From NCBI GenBank assembly GCA_002633005.1, contig NMRA01000136.1, positions 770,944 to 834,943 on the forward strand: a stretch of DNA of 64,000 bases, written 5' to 3'. This DNA comes from Phoronis australis (Eukaryota; Phoronida; Phoronidae). The notes below the pieces were generated by a model that saw only the letters and a program-made list of their open reading frames with translations, was not told the origin of the DNA and searched no databases. A program made the translations under genes and the position numbers. Shown here one piece after another: positions 23,901 to 35,900 of the stretch. The first letter of the stretch is position 1. Each line of letters starts with the position of its first letter.

Positions 23901-26900
23901 GAACTTGAAATGTCCAGTGGTTGTCAGTTCATGAGGGTCAACACACAACAACAAAAAAGCTGGCATGCCCATCGTGGCGAAGGGATTTAAGAATGACAAG
24001 TCAAGATAGTTTCACACCTTTTTCAGTAAAGAGCATCAAATTGCTTAATCAACTGCCCAGCAAGGACACATCACTTGTTCACACAGCAGAAACAAGCATG
24101 CTGGAACTGTGTCAAAAGAAACAAAACCTGAAACTCTTTTCTTGCCTCTGCTATACATACATTCATGAAGTCTTGACAAAGAAGTCCATGCAGGGGGTAC
24201 GGCATCCCCTTCATCAAAACCTCTTCTGTTTGGATACAGTTTCGAAGTAGTCCAATCTAATGTATCTGATTCATTTTCACCACAATAAACAGCAAAATAC
24301 GGACTGGATTCACCCTTTGGCGGTGGTTCTAGTTTTGAGTCACACAAATTCTCGTAGTAACTATCCGACATGTCTGAGATATAAAATCCCTCATTGGCTG
24401 AAGCTGAACCCTGTTTAGATACTTCAAACATGTCCCCCTCAGCCATACTATGCAGGAGAGAAATGATGTCATCAAGACCTGCTAAGCATTCTTGAGTGCC
24501 AAACCTCTCGACTGCAGATGCGCGAGATTTTTCCGTTAAAGGACCAAAACCTGACACCCCGACCTGTGGATTCGTCGCAGAATACGACCTTAAAATGGAG
24601 GTAGCTGCAGATGGCTGGTGTGGAACACTTTGATCCTGTTCAAAGTGAGTTCCCTCTGTATGCTTTGCATGAGCTCTCTGTCCATAAACTGTCGGCATTT
24701 TATCACGCGTAACACCCATTTTTATGCCTGGCTTCCTCCACGATCTGGCAGCATGCCAGCTAGAATCCTGCCGCCTTTTAGGCAGTGGAGGTTTCAAGTC
24801 ACCAGGTGGTGTTGATGCCCGGCGCTGAATGCAGACAAGTTTCTTCCGTGCCAGTTGAGGTGTTTGTGATCGGGATAGAGGCTTGGCTGAGGAATTAGTG
24901 CAAGCAGTTGGACACCAGGTGTCCCTAGCATAGTCTACACTGAGAAACAGAAAAGGCAGTAAGGGAGTGGACAGAAATCGCACAACTATCAATAGGCTTA
25001 AAATAGCGCCGCTGCTGAGAAACATCACAGCAACTAGTTTCAATTCGAACATACAAATATTACACTAACTATTTCTCATAAGCTTTAAGCCGCAAAAAAA
25101 TGAATAATCCCAAGAAATAGTTTTATTTGCGATATAATTTTCCTAGAATGCACATACATCATAGCAGTGTAAAGGCGACAACTATCTACATAGAGATTCC
25201 TAGTTTGAGATTTCATGTTTGTTGAAACTGTACACTATGAAAAAACGTGAAGAGCAGAATCAAGAGGTCAGACAAGTTCTCACCTTGCAAGTTGAGACCA
25301 CTCAGGTCAGGGGGTGCAGGGAAGTCTTCTTCAAAGAGAGGAGGGGGTGGGGGCAGCTCTTCCTTGGGGGTGACCGCTTTGCGCACATTCCGCACACCAT
25401 TAATTAACTGAAGAATATCGAGACACATGAATTATTAGTCTCAGTTTAAGTAGAATGTGTGGTGGTGGACAGGGACAGTGAAAAGAACTAGGTCATCCAG
25501 AAATTTGAGCTTATTTGCTTAAAACCACCATTTAACATTGTCAGCACCATTAGTTTGTTTCAAGCACTGCATATCGTAACCGCACATTCAATATCCCGAA
25601 ACGAGGAGACAGACACTAGGAAGAAAAACAGATTCAATTCAAACATAATTTTAAGTTTTTTTCTGAAAACCACCACCCATGAATTTTCACTTCAACTGCT
25701 GTCCCCCCTCCCATACGGATTTTGCTGGAACAGAAATTAGATGAATGTGGCATATGAACTAGTCAATGTGTCATGTCCACCCAACACGCGACTTCCTTGT
25801 AAAGACTTGTGTCGTATCTGTGCTTCTCTGATGTCCCACAAGAAAGTGAAAAGCTTGCTCAAATACTGAGTTGTGACAACCAACACAAACAAAACTCTTT
25901 CCCATTAATTATTATACCATAAACCACCAAAAAATTAGCACCAATACCTGACAACTTTTCACACTAACTACCATGGAAGATGACTATTGCGCTGTGATTG
26001 GTTGTCCCCATTCTACTTAGTATGTATCGACCAATAACAGTTCAGAACTCAATATCAACTAATAAACAAGTCATATACTAAGTTAGATACTGTTTGTGAC
26101 TGTTTCAATTTGTCAGTTGATCGACCAGAGGGTGGGTTGTCTTTAGTGTTTTTGATATGAAACTGGTGGTCTTAAGCACTTCTTTAAAGAGAAAGCAAAT
26201 ACCTGATTAAAGACACATATTGAAAATGCCAACCAAAGTAAAAGTCATTAAAAACTTCATTAAGAATGGATAATAGCCCAAGAAGCAGAGTGAGCTTCTC
26301 TCGCAAACTTGTTGCATTAACAAAAATTAAAAATTGCCGTCGTATAGGGCTTTAAAAGATGTTATGTACAAGTTGTCTGAAATGCCAACAAAAGGTTAGC
26401 TACCAGAATTTTGTCTCAAATTTCAACAGAGTGCTACCAGAATTTTGTCTCAAATTTCAACAGAGTGCTATCAGAATTTTGTCTCAAATTTCAACAGAAT
26501 GCTACCACAATTTTGTCTCAAATTTCAACAGAATGCTACCAGAATTTTGTCTCAAATTTCAACAGAATGCTACCAGAATTTTGTCTCAATAAGAAAAAAC
26601 ACTGCTGATATTAAATATTAACTAGAACACTATAAACCAAGTACCTCCTGTTGCCATAAATATTAACTAGAACACTATAAACCAAGTACCTCCTGTTGCC
26701 ATAAATATTAACTAGAACACTATAAACCAAATACCTCCTGTTGCCATAAATATTAACTAGAACACTATAAACCAAGTACCTCCTGTTGCCATAAATATTA
26801 ACTAGAACACTATAAACCAAATACCTCCTGTTGCCATAAATATTAACTAGAACACTATAAACCAAGTACCTCCTGTTGCCATTAGCCTATTTCCAGAAAC

Positions 26901-29900
26901 AAAAAAAGAACAGATCAATATAAACACATTTGAAAAATTTCAAAACATTTTATTAGTACAGCATGAGGATGAAGCAGGAAGTACATTACATAACCAGCTT
27001 TACCCAACATGCAAAACAGGATCCACTCAATGAATTCAGATGGAAAAGCCAAGACGACTTGGTGCGATGACAGAGACCCCTGGCGGCATTCGCCAACAAT
27101 AACCTACCTGGTCATTAGCACTTCTCCATTGTTGGGCAGCAGCACCATCTGCAGGGTTCATGGAGACATTGCGTGCTGCTATCACCATTGGAGTCACAGC
27201 TAAAAAGAACAGCCGTGAATGCCAGTGATCAAATGAAGAAACGTTTGGTAGACTTGTGACATTAACGGATAACTTTGAAAATTTTTCAAAAATTTTTCAA
27301 ACTCAAAAAAGGCGGCTAAAGCTATGCAAGAATCATAAGTAACATTTTCAGCAAACACTTTCACCATTGTCAAACACTACTAGAAAATGACTAACCCTGA
27401 TTCTATATGAAGAATGGAGTTCATATTTACTCATTATGGTAAAATATCATCCACTCAGTACACAATATGGCCGACAAGTGAAAATTTTTTTTTTCCTACT
27501 TTCTCATAAAGCATAACTAGTGCCGAATAAATGCTATGTCACTTTTAAAGATCTTAGATACCAAAAGACAATGATTATGAAGAATTATGCGCATTCATAA
27601 GAATATTGGAAGCCTTAGAAAATTAAAAAAGAACAATTTTTTCATCCAAAATTGGTGAGATTTAACCGTACACTGCAATACAAAACAAACCAGGCAAATG
27701 AACAGTGCAAGCAAGACAAAGGCATGTTTGGTGTACTGACACATATCTAAAAATAGCAATTACAATGAAATGCAACTCTTACTAGACTCCAAATTTTTCA
27801 GCGAGCTCTCGACATTCTGAACAAACAATGGGTCTTCACTGTTCTCGGCCTCCATCTTGGCCACCTGAACCACCCTCTGGGCACGTCGTGCTATGCTCGA
27901 TGTGTTCTGCACGATTGCAGCAGGGTTGCGTCCTTTAATGGCATGTTCCACACGCTCCGTCTCATAGAGGATGGCATCCTCTGAAAACACAGTCAAAGAG
28001 TTTACTGCAAAATTATGGTCCTAATGGAACAAGTACAGAGAAATTCAGTTGTTCGGTCATTAAAGACAGTCAAAGTTCAGTTGAATTGCTTCAATTAATT
28101 TCCAATGTACATTAGAACACTGTCTATATCGATGTATAGTCATGACATGCCTAGCACTATTATGACATGGTCTGAAGCCCCACATGGGAGTAGATATGCA
28201 CAATCACATCACTTTTACAAAAGTATGCGTGGATTAATCAATGTGAGCCGACAATGCTTGCAACCATTGTATGATACTGGGGAGTTGAGATGAGTTAAGA
28301 TTGACAAGGTCAATAGTCCGGAGATAATTTTCAAAGTGCTTTAAAATATTTAAAGAGCAGCATAATATCTGGCATAATTATTACTATTATTATTTTAAAA
28401 TTTGACATTTTACTTTTATTTAACTAGGCCAAAAACGTCAAAATGAGGTCATACTCAACAAGTCAATTACCATTAGCCTTGATGAATGAGGTCATACTCA
28501 ACAAGTCCATTACCATTAGCCTTGATGAATGAGGTCATACTCAACAAGTCCATTACCATTAGCCTTGATGAATGAGGTCATACTCAACAAGTCAATTACC
28601 ATTAGCCTTGATGAATGCGGCAGAGTCAGTGGCAACATCCACCATGTTTTTCAGTTTCTCCACATTGTCTACGTATTCCTTCTTCATCAGTTCAAAGTGG
28701 TCCTCAGCCCCTTTGTTACCAGGGTTGGACAGCACTATGCTGGCAGCGTTGACGATCTGAGGGATCTGACTGTTCAGCTGGTCAGACGCATTAATAATAC
28801 CTTCAACCACCTTTTTGTTACAACAATCACCCGTGGCAGCAAGCATCTTTGACGTGTCAACCAATCTGTAACCATGGTCTTCAAAAGCTCGAGCCTTTTC
28901 TTGGAAATTGGGGTTCCTATTGGGGGTGTCTGGAAATGATCGCTTTGTGGAGTTAATTCACAGAATAAAGCCACAATATGGTGTAAATATCAAAAATGTA
29001 ACTATGCATTCAACAGGCTTCCTTGTAAGAGTTGATCACATTCATTGATTAGACATTGGTAAGCCTGACCAAAGTGTCCATTTTCCAGGTTTTGGCAAAA
29101 AATTGAAATGACAATAAGCAGAAACTTCAATGAGAGTTTTAACAAAAAGTCAAAAATAATAGGTAAAACACTTGACTAATAAGCATGAGCTTAAGGTGAG
29201 CTTAAATCAATATAGCAAAAATGAAAATGCAGTTCAGAAAATAAAAATCAATAAAAGATATTCAAAAATTTTGAAGCAAAATTTGAATGACTTTCCAACA
29301 TACTTTTCTACGATCTTCTGACTTCTGAAAAAATTAAAACTTGAAGTCCCCGAAAATTGGATTACTTGGCCTGCAACACCTGTTGGGCACACAGACCACC
29401 AATTAAACATTGATATCACCCAATATCACTTACCAGGCGGTGCTAATGCCGCTTTACTCAGCTCTTTGAGTGGTGTTGTTATGTCCATGAAGTCATCAGC
29501 TACCTTCTTCATTACAGCGCCCTGGATTTTGTTCTTTAGCTCCTGCAGTTTCCCAGACAAGTTGCGCGCGATTGCCTTTGCTTGCGGAGTGTTGCCCTAA
29601 AATTGCCCAAACATTATTGGAAGATTAAATTCATATCATTTTGATACTCAATTTAAGGTTATGTACGACTTTTTCGACAATCTGTTTTTGAACTTACGGT
29701 ATATCAATCTGCCACTAATTGAGTCAGGCGACAATCGTCTTTTTAGTAAAATTTAGCAAGAATGAAAGGTACCTTGAACATCAGTTTCAATAACATGACC
29801 TAAGTCTGTTTGACATTAATGACAAAATCTCAAAAATGATGATAGAGTTTTCTAAGTTAGCATCTTGTGATTTCAAGCAACTTTTGATTTTTTTTCATAA

Positions 29901-32900
29901 ACATCTTAAAAGTCCTATTTTTGCTAGAACATCATGCTTAAGTATGCATTTTTTAAAAAAAGATTTTCCTAACTATGTTTGGAGAACAGTGTTTTACATA
30001 ACCTTAAATGCCTTCATAACCCAAAGTTCAGGATACTGGACAAATTTATTGTTTTTTGTTAGTAACTCGATAATTCCCAATATAAAGTTATTAAAGTAAG
30101 TATGCAATAAAGAGTTAACTAATGGGGTTATGAGTTATATATTCATTCATATTTCGTGGTATGCAACTAAATAAAAGTAAACACAATTTGATTAAATTTA
30201 GAGCTATTGATTAAAATCACCGCATGAAAATGAGATCTACATAAATCAGGACCTGACAAAAAGATGCGACCTCAAATACCAGCTGGAATCCCTCAAAAAA
30301 GACACAGTGTGGTCTACTCAATTTAGCAACTCCAGAAAGGGGTTGCTCTGGACTACCAATCATCTATACACCCCATACACACCATTCCTCTACGACACAG
30401 ATCAGCCAGTTCATTAGTCAACTGTTCCACATCATCACATAGTCTCAACACCTCATTTCTCTCAGGCCCCTGCAGGGTATTTGCCACCTTACGACCCTCA
30501 GCTATCACAGCCCTTGTCGCCTGCTCACCTATATGATAAAGATGACCAGCTGAGACCAGTTGAGACACTGTTCAAAAAGTTTTAACATTTTCATTAGTGT
30601 ACAAAAAGTACACTTCGTTGATATTTTGACAAAAGATTACTTAATATGGTATATCTTCACTTATTTATGAATGAAAACTGAAATTTTATTTTGTCAAAAT
30701 TTGTCACAAAAATAAAAAGCAAAAAAACATTCTAGCAAAAACAAACAGCACAGTTTGTGTCATAGGCGGATTTAGGGCCCCCCCTTGGCTGCCGCAAAAA
30801 AAAATAAAACAGCAAGAGTGTAGAGAAATGTTGAGTTTATTAATTTGCCCCGGTAATTAAAATTATACGGATGAAAAAAGATTTAAATGTGTGCAGTTTT
30901 AATGTTTGGGGGGGCTCAGATCCAATTTCAAGTGTGAAATTCGGAACACAACATTCGTAACGGAACTATAACTAAGTGTAGGCTCTCCCGCGATATCCCA
31001 GGCGACCGGCAGTGGCGCTGCGCACTACGACTCCGTTTCCGTCGTCTGCTCCACTGTGCAATGAAGAAAATTTACTTCATTTTTTAAAGAAAATGGAACC
31101 TGAGCAACGATGAAAAAACAGAACCTGCTGGTAAGATGTGAATTCTAATCGAAGCCTTAGTGAATCACTCAGAAACTCATTAATTCTCTCTTTGTCAAAC
31201 CTTAACTTAAGACAATTTCCAAAGCAATCCCGTCATTATTGCCAACACGAAAAATGGATTTGGTCTTTTGGGCATTTGAAGACTATTTTAAATACAACAA
31301 ATTTGTTAAGAACCGATTGCACAAAATATAAAACATGTAATAAGCATTACAAAAAGAAGTATGTTTCACGCGCAAACGCTTTGGACCATAAACAAGTAGG
31401 TCTATTAGTTTAAGTTTATTAGTGAAATCGTGGTAGTGTAGTGGTAAAGCACGTGCGTACTATCAGCCAGGTCGTGAGTTCGAGTCTGTCGCAGTTTTTT
31501 CTGTGTGACACATTCTCCGTGTTTTTTTTTGCCTTTTTTTCTTGGATAATACATAAGAAATCAAGGAAAATGCTTGATTTTTAGAGAAAAAACAGAAAAA
31601 TTTCCTGGGCGGGACACCCCCTCCCGGCCTCCCCCCATTCGGTGCTATGCGCATCTACAATCGTGGTTTGCGCAAATGCTTATAGCCGGACAAAATGTTG
31701 GGCCCCCCCTTGTGATATCCTAGATCCGCCACTGTGTGTTGTGCAGACGTCATAATACAAAATTTGGGAAAGTTTCCATTATTTGTTGTAGGAAAGTAGA
31801 CAGTTTTCAAAAAATGGAAAATAGCAATTTTGGTAATTATTTTTGTGTGAACTATAAGGAGAATTACTATACTCTAAAATAACAAGGTGAAAATAATGAG
31901 ACTTAAAAAAAAACTTGTTGACTGCATTTCTCGGATTTTCATTAATCTGCCGATGTTAATTGCAAAACCTGTCATTACAAAAAGCCCAGAAGTCACCATG
32001 AAAAAAAAAACATTGTGACATTACTGTTGATACAAAAATGCAATAAAAAGTTCAATTTTGCCTTTTCACATCACAAATTTTTGTGATGTCAAAAGCATAC
32101 GCTGGATGTGACTCCCACCATACACAAAGGTAGGCATTTTTGTACACACATAAAAATGGCAATAATTGTGAATGATCTGTTACAAAATTTTTGATATGCA
32201 ATAGAGGATGCAGTAAAAAGAGGCAAGCAGACAACAATTTAAAGTGTCTTGAATAATGTCTAGCAGCATCTAGTGGTGCCTAGGTATAGTCACCTTGAAT
32301 GACATCACAGCAATATATCAGGTAGTAGTTTGATGGAGGAATAATAATGTAAATAGTTTAATAAAAATAAACACACACTGAAACTGAGAATGGCCATGAA
32401 AACAGGCTAACTACAAAAGACTGGGAACAAAATAATACACAATTTAAAGTCAATGCATATATCTCTGACAAAAACCAAACAACTCCAAAGTCTTTCTAGA
32501 GTCATTTACACAAAATAATTAAAGAATATAAGAAAGTTCCTTGATGGAACATACCACCAAACACTTTTGATTCTAAAGCAACTAGTGAACAGTCAAACCT
32601 GTTCACAATGTTTCATGTCACTATCATCATGTTACCTAGTCCCTTGTCAGCACCAGGATTGGCCAGCCAGCGTTGAGCTTGTTCCACTCGTCCGTCCATT
32701 GTATGCGCAGCCTTAATAAGCCCCGCCTTCTCTGTCTGTGCCACAGCGTGGTCGACACGGTCCTGAAGATCATCCATTTTCTGCTGGATGCCACGAGCGA
32801 GCGCAACCGCCGCAGGACTATCACCCTGGGGAATAATTTCATGAAATGGAGTGAACTTTATAACCAGTGAATAACAGTGAAACTGTGCCATTTATTGACT

Positions 32901-35900
32901 GAGTATTGATACTCAAACAGCAGATTTTAACTAACTTGAAAACAAAAACATAAATTTCTCTGCTGTAGAAAACATATCATGAGTAATAAGACACAGTAGC
33001 CAAAGTTTTTGCCCTCACCAGTCCTTGCGAGCGCAACTCTGCCAGCGAGTCAACCATTGACTGTATGTCTCCCACTTGTTTTTTGATGGCCTCAGCCTCT
33101 GCTGGATTGTTACATCGTTCCGCTACCTTCATGGCATCCTCCAGTATCTGCCTGAGGGACCTTTCACCTTGGGTCAAGGGTCAGAAGTAGTTAAGCAGAG
33201 GATATGGAAGGTCAAGGTTCATGGAGGATACAACATTGCAGCACATTGTGCGATGGAAAAGCAACAATCTAATTAAAACCAATTGAAAAGTTCAGGAAAA
33301 TCGATCAAAAAGTGAAAAAGATGATTTCAGACTACATTTTGAGTACAACTCAAAACAAATTTGTTCTGTTAACACTACGAATGATGGCCCGAAAAAATGT
33401 GACCTCAGCTGTGACCTCAACTTTTGAGATCAACCAAAGTATGACCACACTAAGTTAAGGAATTTTGTATAGTTTTGTGTCAGCAAATTTTGAAATCATG
33501 GTTAAAGCAATATTATTTTTTAAAATTACCCTTGCAACTTACTGACAACACTAAAAAAGAATACAAGTGGCCTGATGCCTTTTACGGTACAACAGGCACC
33601 ATTAGGCCACAAGGCCAGGCCCAATACACTAATCACCTGGTAAGTCTCATCACTTTCCTCATGCCTTGGGTAAAATCTTCCAATCTACCCGTTTGTTCCA
33701 GAAAAATAGAAAGACTATTAAACCTGAAAGAACTAGCAATGTCAACCATGCAGGTTATGTGTCCATCAAGTAGATCATGGTGTCTTGTGTAAGCAGGGCA
33801 AATCTCAACCAGATGTTGAGTAGTCTTTGCCTCCAGACCACAGTTGGGACACCGACAACACTAACAACACCGTCATCGCTCTTTTTACAAATCCCCTCTC
33901 CCCCAACTTACCGACACCGCCAACGACTCCACGAGGATCCTGCAGCCAATCCTTGGCTTGCTTCATTCTACCCTCTATGGCATTCTAGGAAAACAACAAA
34001 TTGTTAGTTTGTATACAAAGATTTAAAGCTCACATCAAACAGAATGCTGTAATAGGAAACTTTGCATTCACCAGGCAGTCAGGAAGAAAGGATTGTTTTT
34101 TTATTATAAAAAAGCTATTCACCTACTTTAGGTTTTTTGTGGCATGAGGATCAACGCTACTGTTTAAAAGCATGCAATTATTCTGAGTCTATATAATGGA
34201 ATTAAGAGTCTAGCATTTTCATGAGCTATATTGGAGTATGAAATATTCTAAATGCAACACCTCACCACTGTGAGAGTACAGAAGCACCTTTTGTTTGACG
34301 CATTTTCTAATTTTTATGAGCAAAACGGGCCAAGTTGACAGGGACAAAACTCAAGTTATTTCACTCACAAACATTTTGAAATATTGGAATTTTTGTCTGA
34401 ACTCTTTTAACCACCATACAACAGAGGCAATTTGACAGTAGGATGGTTACAACAGAGGCAATTTGACAGTAGCATGGTTACAAAGAATTTTTTTAAAATG
34501 ATGGAAAAATCCCCACTACATTAAATCCAAACAAGAATACAGACAGCTGTCCACCAACTGTTCTGTTGCCACCTATCGACAAGGCATGCCTCATAATGTC
34601 GCCCCCTATATTGCAAAATGACTATTGCTTATAAACGATGCAGTAAGTAGATAATGAACAATGGTCAGAAGCTGGAACAAGGAAAGATGAGAGTACAGAA
34701 AAATTCTCCAGTTTGAGACAGTGAAAAATTATAAGGATTTTTGTTTGGAGCTTCATGTACAAAACTCAAGAATTGAAATCATTGACAAACAATCACTCAC
34801 CTTCATGTTATGCACAGTGTGGGCACGTGAACATGTTGCATCGGTGGCTTTTTTCGAAGATTTGAAGCAATGACAAAATTATTTTCAGACTGCTGATACA
34901 AAATACAGTTTGATATTTGAGAGGTGTGATGAGGGCCAACATTGCTACAATCCCAATTTCCACAATCAAGAAAATTCAATTTCACCTTGAATTTCAGTGT
35001 CCCAAAATTTAAAGACTGTCCCAAACTGGAGAATATTTACTGTACATGGTACTGTACGATGAACAAAACTTTATTTGCATAAGCTCCACCTACCCTGGCC
35101 TTCTTCATCACCATTATGTCATCAGCATCCCATTCATCTTCATCGTATGTGGTCAGCTGTAGGACTCGGATGATCTCCTGGATCTCATCCGACATAACAC
35201 GCACTGTATAGTCTCTGTTTTCTTGTGCCTCTTTCAGTCCAGGCATGCCTGCAAACAGTGAATATGATCAGTTGTGCCTCTTTATTGTCCAGGCGTACCT
35301 GTAAATAATGGACATAATGTGTTGTGCCTATTTCAGCCCAGGGTTATCTGCAAACAGTGGATACGACGAGTTGTGCCTCTTTCAGTCCAGGGATATCTGC
35401 AAATAGTGGATATGAGTTGTGCCTCTTTCAGCCCAGGGGTACCTACAAACAGTGGATATGATGACTGTGAAGGTTTAGAGACAACTCTGCATTCAGCCAC
35501 CAGGAACTGTTCTAATTTTTTGAACAGCTTATTTCAAATGACCAGCAAAAATTCATTTAAGGACCTCTGAAGTGGAACCCCTATGCTAATATAGGAAGGG
35601 ACAACATTTTCAGCGTGACATTTAATTTCTTGCCTATGTCATTTTAATAAGAGTAAGCCATTTAAAAAAAATGAACTGTTTTTGGCATTATCAAGCGTGG
35701 CTTCACTTCAAGGTAAATTGAAGAAATCTCACATTAAACAATTTCAGAGGTAAACATATTTTACCAATTTTGGCATCCTCATTAGCATATAAGACATCTC
35801 ACCTCTTCATCTGATACAACTGTCATTAAATAGTGCAGCTGGCGCGAGTCCTGTCCGAGGTGCACCAGACACGTGAAGCCCACTGAGACCAGACCTATTG

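Noticed and set aside
24161-24949. Longer version of cassette C1 from the acceptor ctgtttctcag at 24950
   Set aside because: From exon 15 (phase 1) this gives G-TG-TAG, an immediate stop, so the acceptor at 24887 is preferred.
24045-25052. The full 335-codon frame as a separate single-exon gene
   Set aside because: Its first part overlaps splice-acceptor tracts and its last part follows a good gtatgt donor; the central 726 nt match the vinculin linker phase exactly, which better explains the frame.
26359-26608. Overlapping frames in [14 protein letters not shown]-like repeats
   Set aside because: Product of the 34-bp minisatellite in more than one frame.
26611-26865. Long minus-strand frame [15 protein letters not shown] repeated
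   Set aside because: Direct consequence of a 45-bp minisatellite period; no start context, splice edge or homology.
26402-26880. CRISPR-like look of regularly spaced repeats
   Set aside because: Units are contiguous tandem copies without unique spacers, in an animal gene intron.
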